A stretch of DNA of 19,793 nt from JBBILU01 sp037444775. GTDB taxonomy: Bacteria > Patescibacteriota > Gracilibacteria > BD1-5 > UBA6164. The DNA lies in assembly GCA_037444775.1 (NCBI GenBank), contig JBBILU010000021.1, positions 1 to 19,793 of the forward strand, given 5' to 3'. The position numbers and the translations under genes are program-made. Below are positions 1 to 8,584 of the stretch, in pieces (within the stretch, counting starts at the first letter, position 1; the number at the start of each line of letters is the position of its first letter). The notes beneath the pieces are model-generated. The model had not been told where the DNA came from. It was given only the letters and a program-made list of their open reading frames with translations, and ran no database searches.

Positions 1-182
1 TGAAGTAGAAAATATGATATTATTTCTTATATTTTTAATAAATTGACAGACCGTATTTACATATAATTAATCTTTACTTCAAGAGATTGTATATATGCAT
101 AAAAGTGAAAATGGCTTTAAATAAGTTTTTTTAAAAAAACTAGAAATGTTTTGCCTATGATTTTTTGATAATTAGCTATGCT

Positions 183-208
183 AAGCTATTTTTTGCAAAA
201 AATAGCTT
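183..208. repeat. Perfect inverted repeat in the dnaK 3' flank
   Basis: Two 12-nt arms (aagctatttttt and its complement) flank a central GC. As RNA it would fold into a hairpin, but neither strand has a T-run after it, so it is not a convincing terminator. The rest of 1-286 is AT-rich and I see no gene in it on either strand, with TGA read as Gly or as stop. Confidence 0.5.
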
Positions 209-286
209 GAAGTCAGGAAGAAACTCATTTTGCCTTATATTTTTAATACGACATATTGATATTTTTTGCACATTTCTTTATTAAAA

Positions 287-314
287 ATACCATTAAGTTA
301 AGGCTTAATGGTAT
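287..314 (-). terminator. Terminator of dnaK
   Basis: An 11-bp perfect stem (ataccattaag / cttaatggtat) with a 6-nt loop. On the minus strand it is followed by TTTTTAA, about 70 nt after the dnaK stop codon. The plus strand also has a T-rich tail, so the hairpin may work in both directions. Confidence 0.8.
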
Positions 315-382
315 TGTTTTTTAATATTCTACTTTGGGTGGCAGTTCATTATCTCTACTAAAATTTTTATAAATTGTAAATT

Positions 383-2251
383 TTATTTTTCAACTTCAGC
401 ATCGACAACTCAATCATTTGGAGTTTGTCCAGCTTGATTTGCTCATCATTGTGAGTAAATTGCTTGACCAATTTTCATCATAATATCATTTACTGGTTTC
501 GTAGCTCATTCAATTTCATCTTTTGAAGCATTTTGATTTGCTAAAATATCTTTCAAAGATTTAATTTTTTCTTCAGCTTCTTTTGAATCTCATTCAGGAA
601 TTTTTTCTTTATTTTCAGAAAGGGTTTTTTCTGACTGGTAAACTGTAGATTCAGCTAAATTTCTTGCTTCAACAGCTTCTTTTCTTTTTTTATCTTCTTC
701 TCTTTTTTCTTCAGCTTCTTTTACTAATTTTTCAACTTCTGAACTATCCATTCAAGTTGAACCAGTAATTGTTATATGTTGTTCTTTTCAAGTTCATTTA
801 TCTTTTGCCTTAACAGTTAAAACTCAGTTTGCATTTATATCAAAAGTTACTTCAATTTGAGGAACTCATCTTGGAGCTGGTGCTATAGAATCAAGCATAA
901 ATTTTCAAAGAGATTTGTTATCAATTGCCATTTCTCTTTCTCATTGTAAAACATTTATCTCAACACTAGGTTGGTTATCAACAGCAGTTGAAAAAGTTTC
1001 AGATTTACTTGTTGGAATTGTAGAATTTCTTTGAATCATTCTAGTCGCAACTCCTCACATTGTCTCAATACTAAGAGAAAGTGGAGTAACATCAAGAAGT
1101 AAAACATCAGTTACATCTCAACCAATAATTCAAGCTTGAATTGCTGCTCATTGTGCAACTGCTTCATCTGGATTAACTCAAGTGCTTGGTTTTCTTCCAA
1201 AAAATTCTTCAACTTTTTTAATAACTAAAGGAACTCTTGTAGAACCTCAAACAAGTAAAACAGTATTTAATTCACTTGCTTTTAATCAAGCATCATTCAA
1301 AACTTTTTGACAAGGAGTTAAACTTTTTTCAACTAAATCTCCAATTAATTCTTCAAATTTTGCTCTTGAAATACTCATCATTAAATTTTTTGGTCCAGTA
1401 GAATCAACAGTAATATAAGGAAGATTTATGTCATAACTTGTAGTTGCAGAAAGTTCTTTCTTAGCTTTTTCAGCTTCATCTCTAACTCTTTGTAGAGCCA
1501 TTGGGTCATTTCTTAAATCAATTCCTTGTTCTTTTTTAAACTCATCAACAACATAGTCAACAATTCTTTTATCAAAATCATCTCAACCTAAATGAGTATC
1601 TCAATTTGTAGCCAAAACTTCAAAAGTTCATTCATCACTTAATTCTAAAATAGAAATATCAAATGTTCAACCTCAAAGGTCATAAACAGCTAATTTTTCA
1701 TTTTTTCATTTTCAAGCTCCGTAAGCAAGAGCAGCAGCAGTTGGCTCATTAACAATTCTTTTTACATCAAGACCAGCAATTTTTCAAGCATTAATTGTTG
1801 CTTGTCTTTGGTCATCGTTGAAATATGCAGGAACTGTAATAACAGCTTCTGTAACAGTAGTTCAAAGGAATTTTTCAGCATCTTCTCTTAATTTCATCAA
1901 AACTTGAGCTCAAATTTCCTCAGGTCTAACATTTTTTCCATTAAACTCAATCAAAGCTTCTCAATTATTTCATTTAACAACTTTGTAAGGAACATTTTTA
2001 ATTTCATCCGCAACTTCACTATATTTTCTACCAATAAATCTTTTTGCTGAAAAAATTGTATTCAGTGGATTTGTGATAGATTGTCTTTTTGCTGGAGTTC
2101 CAACTATTGTATTTCAATCTTTTGTAACAGCAACAATTGATGGAGTTGTTCTATTTCATTCAGCATTTGGAATTACTTTTGCTTCTCATCATTCCATAAA
2201 AGCAACACAAGAATTTGTTGTTCAAAGATCTATTCAAATTATTTTTCACAT
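383..2251 (-). CDS. dnaK: Molecular chaperone DnaK (Hsp70)
   Basis: 622 residues when TGA is read as Gly, the usual DnaK length. The ATP-driven cytoplasmic chaperone binds unfolded peptides and works with DnaJ and GrpE, neither of which is in the window. Visible: the N-terminal phosphate-1 loop IGIDLGTTNSCVAF, in which two of the Gly are TGA; VPAYFNDDQRQAT and NEPTAAALAYG in the nucleotide-binding domain; the phosphate-2 segment DLGGGTFDISIL; LLVGGSTRVPLV; the linker region with DVLLLDVTPLSL; a substrate-binding beta domain and helical lid; and the family's C-terminal VVDAEVE tail. The start chosen is the only ATG immediately before the conserved KIIGIDLG. It appears monocistronic, with its own promoter, an upstream CIRCE-type operator and a terminator downstream. 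No clear Shine-Dalgarno sequence precedes the start. Confidence 0.98.
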
Positions 2252-2285
2252 AAATTTTTTAAATTAATTAATAAAATGTAGCCCT

Positions 2286-2313
2286 AGTTTAGCAGAAAAT
2301 TTTTTATTGTCAA
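2286..2313 (-). promoter_or_regulatory. Candidate sigma-70 promoter of dnaK
   Basis: On the minus strand, TTGACA (2313-2308) and TAAACT (2291-2286) are separated by 16 nt, giving a predicted start about 28 nt before the dnaK ATG. The -35 is a perfect consensus; the -10 matches 4 of 6. Confidence 0.55.
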
Positions 2314-2320
2314 AACTTTT

Positions 2321-2347
2321 TTAGCACATTTTGTGTTTAGGTGCTAA
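2321..2347. promoter_or_regulatory. CIRCE-like operator (HrcA site) upstream of dnaK
   Basis: The arms TTAGCACAT and AGGTGCTAA flank a 9-nt spacer. The CIRCE consensus is TTAGCACTC-N9-GAGTGCTAA, so the outer seven bases of each arm match perfectly and the spacing is exact. CIRCE is the binding site of the heat-shock repressor HrcA. Here it lies just upstream of the predicted -35 rather than in the 5' UTR. hrcA itself is not in the window. Confidence 0.8.
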
Positions 2348-2368
2348 GAGTTGTTTTTGAGTATAAAA

Positions 2369-2390
2369 AAATAGCTTTTGAAAGCTATTT
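2369..2390 (-). terminator. Terminator after the Arg-rich small gene
   Basis: A 10-bp stem (aaatagcttt / aaagctattt) with a 2-nt centre, followed on the minus strand by a run of T. It separates the gene at 2418-2729 from the dnaK promoter. Confidence 0.75.
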
Positions 2391-2417
2391 AATTTAGTCT
2401 ATACTATTTCTTCTTCT

Positions 2418-2729
2418 CTAATTTCTTCTTCTTCTTCTTCTTCTTCTATTTTCATCTCTTCTTCATCTTATTTCATCTCTTCTTCTTCTTCTTCTTAAAT
2501 TATCCCTTCTGCATTCCAAAGCTTCTCAATTTGATCAAAGAAAATTGTTAGTATCTACATTTCTTTTTCTCTTTGGATCAAACATCATAGGATTATCCGT
2601 TCTTAATTTTTGTGGTAGAACAGCTTCATTAGTTCAAATTTTTACTTCTTCAACTAATTTTTCAACTGGTGGATTAAAATTTCATTTCATTATTACATGA
2701 TTGCATCATTGCATCATTGTATTTAACAT
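2418..2729 (-). CDS. Small basic protein with Arg-rich tail, unknown function
   Basis: 103 residues with TGA as Gly; I do not recognise the family. The middle is acidic-to-neutral (NPPVEKLVEEVKI, then DPKRKRNVDTNNF). The last quarter is extremely basic: six consecutive Arg, then DEIRGRRDEN, then eight consecutive Arg and a final Asn, nearly all AGA codons. Such a tail suggests binding to RNA or DNA, possibly the ribosome; that is inference. The MFDPKRKR segment faintly recalls ribosomal protein S21, but too weakly to assign. Several in-frame ATGs lie at the 5' end (residues 1, 5, 6 and 14), so the start is uncertain; I took the most upstream. A good promoter lies upstream and a terminator directly downstream, so it is probably a real monocistronic gene. 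Confidence 0.6.
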
Positions 2730-2760
2730 AATTTTTATAATTAAAAAATAAAACAAATGA

Positions 2761-2788
2761 TTTATACATATTTTTGAGAGAAAGTCAA
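2761..2788 (-). promoter_or_regulatory. Candidate sigma-70 promoter of the Arg-rich small gene
   Basis: Minus-strand TTGACT and TATAAA are separated by 16 nt, about 32 nt before the most upstream ATG of the gene at 2418-2729. The match to consensus is good in both boxes. Confidence 0.6.
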
Positions 2789-2886
2789 ATTTTTCTATAA
2801 ATTCTATTCTATTGTCCCGTTTCAAATCCGACCAAGTTTTTCTAAATTCAAAATTTGGATTTAAAAATTTAGTTCAATAAAACTAT

Positions 2887-2923
2887 TTTTAAAAAACTAT
2901 GCAATTTGCATAGTTTTTTAAAA
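2887..2923 (-). terminator. Terminator of trxB
   Basis: A long, almost loop-free palindrome whose arms contain aaaaaactatgcaa and its complement, just after the trxB stop. The core actatgcaa/ttgcatagt is flanked by A-runs and T-runs, so it could act in either direction. Confidence 0.75.
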
Positions 2924-2935
2924 ATATAAAAAAAA

Positions 2936-3856
2936 TTAATTGTGTTCTTTTAATAAATCTTCATGAACTGAATTTACTGCTAAACATCATTCAGCAGCTG
3001 ACATTATAGTTTGTCTGAATTTATTAGAATTTGTTGTTACATCTCAAGCAGCATACAATCATTTCAAACTTGTTTCTTGTCTTTTATCTACAACTAAGCA
3101 TCATTCCTCATCTTTTTCTAAATTAAATTTTTCTACTAGAGAGGCATTTGCTTGGCTTCAAATAGCTACAAATATTCAATCAGCTTTTAAAATTTTCCCA
3201 CTTTTTAAAATTATATTTTCAAGAAAAAAACCTCAAGCAATTTCCTCAACTTCCTCATTTAAAACAAGTTCAATATTAGCTTTTGATTTAGCTTGTTCAA
3301 CCCAAATATCTTCAGCTCTAAAAGTATTCTTACGATGAACTAAATAAACTTTATTACAAATTTCTGATAAATATAAACATTCTGTTAAAGCCGTATTTCA
3401 TCAACCAACTACAACAACATCTTTTCATCTAAAAAACATTCAATCACAAGTTGCACAATAGCTAACTCATTTTCACATAAATTCTTCTTCTCACTTTACT
3501 CAAAGTTTCCTGTAATTATTTCAAGTTGCCAAAATTACTTTTTTTGCTTTGAATTCTTTTTTTGTAGCAGTTGTTATATGAAAATGATTTTCGTGTTTTT
3601 CAATACTTTCTACGAATTCCTCCAAAATTTCACTTCAACTTTCAACAGCATGTTTTTTAAAATTATCCATTATTTCTCTTCCAGAAGCTGAAATTGTTCA
3701 AGGATAATTTTCTACTTTGTGAGAAGTTGCCAAAGCCCCACCTGGTTGAGCTCAGATTATTAAATTTTTTAATTTATATCTACTTGCATACATTCAAGCT
3801 GGATATCAAGCTGATCAACTTCAAATAATTATTACATCATAATTTATATTTTCCAT
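2936..3856 (-). CDS. trxB: Thioredoxin reductase
   Basis: 306 residues, the normal length of the low-molecular-weight bacterial enzyme, which uses NADPH and FAD to reduce thioredoxin in the cytoplasm. Visible: the N-terminal FAD-binding GSGSAG (about residues 12-17, the first and second Gly being TGA); the redox-active CATC in SYCATCDG (about 134-137), the hallmark motif; the NADPH-binding VVVGGGNTALTE (about 148-159); and the C-terminal FAD-contacting AAGDVTT followed by RQTIMSAAE. All expected elements are present and in order. The start is the first ATG, five residues before the Rossmann strand. It is monocistronic, with its own promoter and terminator. No thioredoxin gene lies in the window. 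Confidence 0.95.
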
Positions 3857-3889
3857 AATTTCAAGTTTTTAAGAAATAAAACACTATAT

Positions 3890-3917
3890 AAAATATAGCT
3901 TTGAATTAAAAAGTCAA
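3890..3917 (-). promoter_or_regulatory. Candidate promoter of trxB
   Basis: Minus-strand TTGACT and TATTTT are separated by 16 nt, about 34 nt before the trxB ATG. The -35 is strong, the -10 weaker. Confidence 0.45.
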
Positions 3918-3959
3918 ATTTTTTGCATTTAAAAATATTTTGTGCTATTCTATATTTGT

Positions 3960-4095
3960 ATTTATTTTTTAACTTTCAACAATTACCCCTATAATCCCCT
4001 AAAATAGGGGATGAAGAAAGTTTAATATTTATTCCCTCTATTTTAGGGGGGTAGGGGGTAATAGGATTTTTAGATTAATTTATTTTTTAACTTTC
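3960..4095. mobile_element. GC-rich palindromic repeat (copy 1) with 18-bp flanking direct repeats
   Basis: An imperfect inverted repeat of about 29 nt per arm (3982-4010 and 4034-4062) carries C-runs on the left and G-runs on the right, in sharp contrast to the AT-rich surroundings. It is flanked by two identical 18-bp copies of atttattttttaactttc at 3960-3977 and 4078-4095, which look like a target-site duplication. It encodes no protein. It lies between the trxB promoter and the first pil gene and is related in sequence to the elements at 5298, 8889 and 15295. Confidence 0.65.
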
Positions 4096-4100
4096 TTTTT

Positions 4101-4736
4101 ATGTGAGAAGAACAAGTTGTTTACAAAAAAGGTCATATTTCTTATATTAAAATGAGCACAATTTTTCTCATTTTTTCTATTTGAATAACTGCAATATTTT
4201 ATGGAACGAATTATTATTTAGCTTCAAAAACTTCTGAACTTACCACTCAGATAACAGCTTTAGAAAAAAATATTTCTTCTGTAAAGTCTGATCCTAATTT
4301 AATAGCTTATTGACTTGTAGAATCAAATAAAGCTATTATTAGCAAATTTAATTTTATGTCTCAGATTCCAACTTTTTTTAATGAAATTGATAGAATTTCA
4401 GCAACTTATAAAATAAATTTCAAATGATTTAATTATTCGAATTGAGTTCTGAATTCTGAAGTTGTTTGAGTTTCTTCTGACTCAAATTTTGCTTATCAAA
4501 ATGTTGCTAATTTTATAAAATCTTATAGACAAGAAAAAGAAGCAGTTTTTACTTTGCCATTTATTAATTCTTTTGATTGAAATAATGAAATAGTTTTTTC
4601 TGTTGCATTAAAAGCAAAAGATAGTTTTAAAATTCTTGATTCTGTTTCTGTTATTGACACCACTTGAGTTTCTGTTAATTCAGATTCAAAAAAAGAAGAA
4701 ATCGCAAAAAAAATTAGAGAAAGAAATGGGAATTAA
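4101..4736 (+). CDS. pilN: Type IV pilus inner-membrane assembly protein, PilN-like
   Basis: 211 residues. About 18 cytoplasmic residues are followed by one membrane segment (roughly 19-42, rich in I, F, Y and L), then a coiled-coil-like stretch and a periplasmic domain. This is the bitopic PilN/GspL-C-terminal architecture. In type IV pilus machines PilN pairs with PilO and links cytoplasmic PilM to the periplasm. The assignment rests on size, topology and position immediately before a PilO-like protein, PilC and a pilin, not on a strong signature motif. The gap to the next gene is 23 nt, so they are probably co-transcribed. No pilM, pilB or pilT is nearby. No Shine-Dalgarno is visible; the start is the first ATG, and TGA (Gly) is the second codon. 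Confidence 0.65.
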
Positions 4737-4759
4737 TTTTACTTTTTAAATAAACTTTT

Positions 4760-5314
4760 ATGCAAATAGAAAATAATGATAAAAGATTTTTAGCTTTGAT
4801 ATTGCTACTTATCTCTTTTATAGTATTGGTTTTATTTTTTAGATCAATTTATTCTAACTTTTTAGTTAATTATGATGAAAAAAAATTAAAAGAACAAACT
4901 CTTTTAGAAAAACAAACGGAATTACAAAAACTAAATAATTTAAAAATACAATTAGATAAACAAAAAGATGATAAAAGTTCTATGATTCACAAACTTTCAG
5001 TTTCTTTAAACGAAAATGAAATTTTAGAATATCTTTATTCTTTTACTTCTGCTTATCAAGGTTGAATTATTATAAGTGAATGATTGAATGTTTCAGAAGG
5101 AACAAAAAATGAAATAGGTTTTATGGAAGCAAATATTAATTTATCAGCTTCTGTTTCTTCAAAACAAGCTTTGATTGATTTGATAAATTTTTTGATTTCA
5201 AAAGATTCTAAATATCAATTTTTTATAACAAGTTTTTCTTATAATGAATCAGAAGATTGACAAAGTATAAAAGTTGATATTCCTATGAAAATGTTTTATA
5301 TTAACCAAAAATAA
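4760..5314 (+). CDS. pilO: Type IV pilus inner-membrane assembly protein, PilO-like
   Basis: 184 residues. A short N-terminal cytoplasmic part (MQIENNDKRF) is followed by a strongly hydrophobic membrane segment at about 11-28, a long Lys/Glu/Gln-rich coiled coil to about residue 75, and a C-terminal alpha/beta domain. This is the PilO/GspM organisation; PilO dimerises with PilN and helps align the assembly platform. The first in-frame TGA (Gly) is after residue 101, so under the standard code the protein would look truncated there. The last codons (encoding YINQK-stop) lie in a 17-bp repeat that is duplicated downstream around a palindromic element, leaving the reading frame intact. The gene continues into pilC with a 76-nt gap filled by that element. 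Confidence 0.7.
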
Positions 5315-5388
5315 GCCACAAACCTCACCCTACCCTCTCCTTTGGAGGAGATGGTAAAACACAAATTAAGAATATTAACCAAAAATAA
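5298..5388. mobile_element. Palindromic repeat (copy 2) with 17-bp direct repeats at the pilO/pilC junction
   Basis: A 57-bp insert (5315-5371) contains cctcaccctaccctctcc and the small palindrome ctcctttggag. It is bracketed by two identical 17-bp sequences, atattaaccaaaaataa, at 5298-5314 and 5372-5388. The first copy is the 3' end of the pilO-like gene, so insertion duplicated the end of that gene without damaging it. The insert is related to copies at 3960, 8889 and 15295. Confidence 0.7.
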
Positions 5389-5390
5389 TT

Positions 5391-6503
5391 ATGTTTGAGC
5401 AACAAGAAAATTTAGAAGAAAAAAAAGCTGTAAATAAAGATATTATACTTTTTAAATCAGTTTCTATTATGGATAAATATAATTTTTATGAATATTTATC
5501 TGTTATGATAGATTCTTGAGTAGCAATTTCTGAAGCTTTGAATTCAGTTTCAGGCAAAATTAGAAATCCATTTTTTAAAATGAAAATTGAAGAGCTTTTA
5601 ACTTATATAAATAGTTGAGATGCTTTTTCAAAAGCTATGAAAAAAATTCCACAAGTTTTTACTTCTTGAGAAATCTCAATGGTAGAATCTGGAGAAACTT
5701 CTTGAATGTTAGTTATATCTTTATCGAGATTAAGTAATGATTTGAGAAGAAATCACGAATTAAGAGCAAAAGTAAAATGAGCTCTGACTTATCCAATAAT
5801 AATTTTTTTATTTTTAATTCTGGCTGTTGTAGTTGTTTTATCTTATGTAATTCCATCTTTAAAACCTCTTTTTGCTGAATCTTGAGTTGAACTTCCATTT
5901 GCTACAAAAACACTTATTTGAACCTCTGACTTTTTGATAAATAATTATTTACTTATACTTTTGTTTTTATTTTTTCTATTTGTAATTTTTGTTTGATACA
6001 GAAATACTTCAGAATGAAAAGCAAAAATGAATAATATTTTGTTATCATTACCTTTAATTTGAAAAGTTTATCAAAATTATATTTTGGCATCTGCATCAGC
6101 TACTTTATGAAACTTAGTTTGATCTTGAGTAAATATTACTAAAGCATTATCTTTGACTTGAAAAGCTACAAATAGTATAGTTTACGAATCTCTTTTTAAT
6201 GCAGTTATGACAAAAGTTTCTGGAGGAAATAAAATTGTTGATTCAATGAGAGAAGTTGATGAGTATATGGATTATTTTCCACATGATTTTTTACAAATGT
6301 TATCTGTTTGAGAAAAAACTGCAAAAATTGAAGAAATAGCAAATAAAATGAATATTCAGTATACAAGAGAAGTTGATTATTCTCTTGCAAATTTGACAAA
6401 ATGGATTGAACCAATTGCTATTTTACTTGCTTGAATTTTTGTATTATGGTTTGCTTTTGCTATATTTTGAGCAATTCTTAAAGTTACACAAACTGTTTCT
6501 TAG
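5391..6503 (+). CDS. pilC: Type IV pilus assembly platform protein PilC (GspF family)
   Basis: 370 residues, the normal range for PilC/GspF, the polytopic inner-membrane protein on which the assembly ATPase acts. Two T2SSF domains can be followed. The first (about residues 25-145) contains MIDSGVAISEAL and MVESGETSGML, then a membrane segment (about 137-160). The second (about 220-345) contains LVGSGVNITKALSL and FLQMLSVGEKTAKIEE, and the protein ends with a final membrane helix and the family-typical VTQTVS. Many Gly positions in these motifs are TGA, including both SGV repeats. The start is the ATG directly after the duplicated repeat; no Shine-Dalgarno is visible. Next comes a pseudopilin 24 nt downstream. 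Confidence 0.93.
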
Positions 6504-6527
6504 AAAAAAATATTTTAACACTTTTTT

Positions 6528-7115
6528 ATGAAAACTAATTTAAAAAATCCTATAAAAAAAGCTTTTACACTGATAGAATTAATGGTTGCAATTACAATAA
6601 TTTGAATTCTTAGTTTGGCTGTTTATGCTCCGTATTCTCAATATCAAACAAAAGCTCGTGTAAATGAAACAGCAAAAAGTATAGCAAAATCTTTAAGTGA
6701 AGCTAGAAATTTTGCGATTAACGGTGTTGATTATTGAAGTTGAAATTTATCAATTTGACTTTATTTAGATAAAGATAGTGAAAAAATTACTTTTTTTTCT
6801 TACCCTTTTTCATATACTTGAAGCCAAATAACAAATTCTGAAAGTTGAGAAATAAAAAAAATAAAAGAAATAGATTTATTACAAAATATAAAAGTAAATT
6901 CTTTGAGTTGAAGTGCAAGTTATAATAATTGACTTTTTTTCTTTGAAGCCATTTCTGGGAAATGAAAATATTTAAGTTTTTCTCCAAATTCTGAAATTAC
7001 AACAAATGCGAATTGAATTATTTCTATAAATATTTCTTTGTGATGAGCTACTTCTTGAATATTTACAAAAACCGTAGATTATTATACAAAAACTAATGTT
7101 GTAAATATAAGATAG
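6528..7115 (+). CDS. Type IV pilin-like protein (prepilin N-terminus)
   Basis: 195 residues. The N-terminus carries a class III signal: a short basic leader ending KKA, then FTLIELMVAITIIGIL, the hydrophobic pilin helix with the invariant Glu at position +5. Prepilin peptidase would cut before Phe (after Ala rather than the usual Gly). The rest is a globular domain of mixed strand character. The length suits a minor pilin or GspH-like pseudopilin, and the sequence does not say which. It is the last gene of the pil cluster and is followed by a strong bidirectional terminator. The ATG is 10 codons before the cleavage signal. Confidence 0.85.
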
Positions 7116-7132
7116 TTAATAATTAACAATTC

Positions 7133-7165
7133 AAAAAAAGATGTTTTTTTGAAACATCTTTTTTT
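7133..7165 (+). terminator. Bidirectional terminator between pil cluster and gdhA
   Basis: A 14-bp stem (aaaaaaagatgttt / aaacatcttttttt) with a 5-nt loop. Both strands end in a long T-run, so it can serve the pil operon on the plus strand and gdhA on the minus strand. Confidence 0.85.
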
Positions 7166-7172
7166 GTTTGAA

Positions 7173-7239
7173 CCAGAGATTACACAGATTTTATTATTCC
7201 GTATATTATATTTCGTAAAAGGCATTGCCTTGTCTCTAC
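7173..7239. repeat. Fragments of two interspersed palindromic repeats
   Basis: The gap between the pil terminator and gdhA contains ccagagattacacagatt (7173-7190) and aaggcattgccttgtctctac (7219-7239, in two parts: aaggcattgcctt plus gtctctac). Both resemble short interspersed repeats I remember from unrelated bacterial genomes; this is recollection, not a search result. No gene is visible here. Confidence 0.35.
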
Positions 7240-7244
7240 TTCTT

Positions 7245-8489
7245 TTAATTCATTCATTTATCTTTCATCGCATCAAAAATTCTTTTTAATGAAATTATAT
7301 AAGCTCAAGTTCTTAAAAAAGTTTTATGTTCTTTTGCTGTTTCATAAACTCAAATAGAGCTTTCAGTAATTTTTTTGTAAAGTTTTGCATCAACTTCTGA
7401 AGCTTCCCAATAATAATTCATTTTATTCTGAACTTGCTCAAAATAACTAACCATAACTCATCAAGAATTAGCTAGAATATCTGGAATAACTGTTATATTT
7501 TTAGCAAAAAGAATTTCATCAGCTTCTGGAGTTGTTGGTCAATTTGCCAGTTCTAAAATATATTTTGCCTTTATTCTAGGAGCATTTTCTTCTGTTATTT
7601 GATTTTCTAAAGCTGCTGGAATTAAAATATCACAAGGTAATTCTAAAAAATTTTCTCAAACTTTTTCAGCATCTAAATAATCTATAACTGATTTTTTTGA
7701 TGCTTTTAACTTTGCAATTTCTGAAACTTTTATTCACTTTTCATTATAAATTGCTCATCTTGAATCTGCAACTCAAACAATAATTGCTCCTAATTCTGAA
7801 AGAATTTCAGCAACAATTAAACCTGCATTTCAAACTCATTCTATAATAATTTTTTTTCATTTAATATTTTCTCCATTAAGTTCAAGAATTTTTTGTAAAA
7901 CATAAACTCAACCTTGAGCTGTAGCAGTTCATCTTCACTTTGAACCTCAAATTGTCAAAGGTTTTCAAGTAAAACTTCAAGGAGAATAAACTCAAACTAA
8001 TTTTGAATATTCATCCATCATCCAACCCATAATTTGAGGATTTGTATTTACATCTGGTGCAGGAACATCTGTTTCTGCTCAAATATATTTATAAATTTCT
8101 CTTACATATCATCTACTTAATCTTTCTAATTCAGAAAGAGACAATTCTTTTGGATTAACAATAATTCATCATTTTCCTCATCCAAGAGGCAAATCTATAA
8201 CAGCAGTTTTGAAACTCATCCACATTGACAAGGCTTTAACTTCATTAATATCAACATCTTGGTGAAATCTAATTCAACCTTTGAAAGCTCATCTAGCATC
8301 GTTGTGTTGAGATCTATATCAAGTGAAAACTTTTACTTCTCATTTATCCATTTTAACAGGAATATTTACTTCAATTACTCTTTTTGGTCTTAAAATAATT
8401 TCTATTAAATTTTTTTCGTTTCATAATTCCACAGAAGCTTCACAAGCTTTCCTTATTTGCATTTTTGCATTTTCAAAAGGATTTAGCAT
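7245..8489 (-). CDS. gdhA: Glu/Leu/Phe/Val dehydrogenase, probably glutamate dehydrogenase
   Basis: 414 residues, the length of the hexameric bacterial/archaeal glutamate dehydrogenases that interconvert glutamate and 2-oxoglutarate plus ammonia with NAD(P). Visible: GAFKGGIRFHQDVD (about 67-80) and SFKTAVIDLPLGGGKGG (about 92-108) with the catalytic-region Lys at about 106, where three Gly of the loop are TGA; the substrate-site DVPAPDVNTN; the dinucleotide-binding IIIEGVGNAG starting the Rossmann domain; and PAALENQIT and ILANSGGVMVSYFE near the C-terminus, all family hallmarks. Substrate specificity (Glu or another amino acid) cannot be fixed by eye. The start is the only ATG upstream of the conserved N-terminus. 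It is monocistronic. Confidence 0.95.
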
Positions 8490-8510
8490 AAATAATAATT
8501 TTTAAAAAAT

Positions 8511-8539
8511 AAGACTACTATATTTTATATAGTAGTCTT
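8511..8539 (-). terminator. Terminator of the aroA transcript
   Basis: A 13-bp perfect stem (aagactactatat / atatagtagtctt) with a 3-nt loop, followed on the minus strand by ATTTTTTAAAA. It lies 45 nt after the stop of the small gene that follows aroA and just before gdhA. Confidence 0.8.
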
Positions 8540-8540
8540 A

Positions 8541-8568
8541 AATATATAGAAAAAAGAAAAATTTGCAA
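8541..8568 (-). promoter_or_regulatory. Possible promoter of gdhA
   Basis: Minus-strand TTGCAA and TATATT are separated by 16 nt. Initiation would fall inside the 3' arm of the preceding terminator hairpin, so the gdhA transcript would not contain the complete hairpin. Confidence 0.35.
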
Positions 8569-8584
8569 ATATTTTGCCAAATAT

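Noticed and set aside
43..68. Promoter from TTGACA and TATAAT near the left edge
   Set aside because: The two boxes are only about 13 nt apart and no gene follows.
383..2251. Mycoplasma-type code (TGA = Trp)
   Set aside because: TGA falls at invariant Gly positions in DnaK, Walker A motifs and glutamate dehydrogenase, while TGG remains in normal use for Trp.
2402..2500. Runs of ttc repeats as a CRISPR or microsatellite array
   Set aside because: They are the AGA codons of the Arg-rich tail of a coding sequence, with no spacer structure.
2418..2729. Ribosomal protein S21 for the Arg-rich small protein
   Set aside because: Only a short KRKR-containing stretch is reminiscent; the length and the rest of the sequence do not fit.
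2810..2840. tRNA T-arm-like sequence (gtttcaaatccgac)
   Set aside because: The bases around it do not form a T stem, and no acceptor, D or anticodon arms can be placed upstream.
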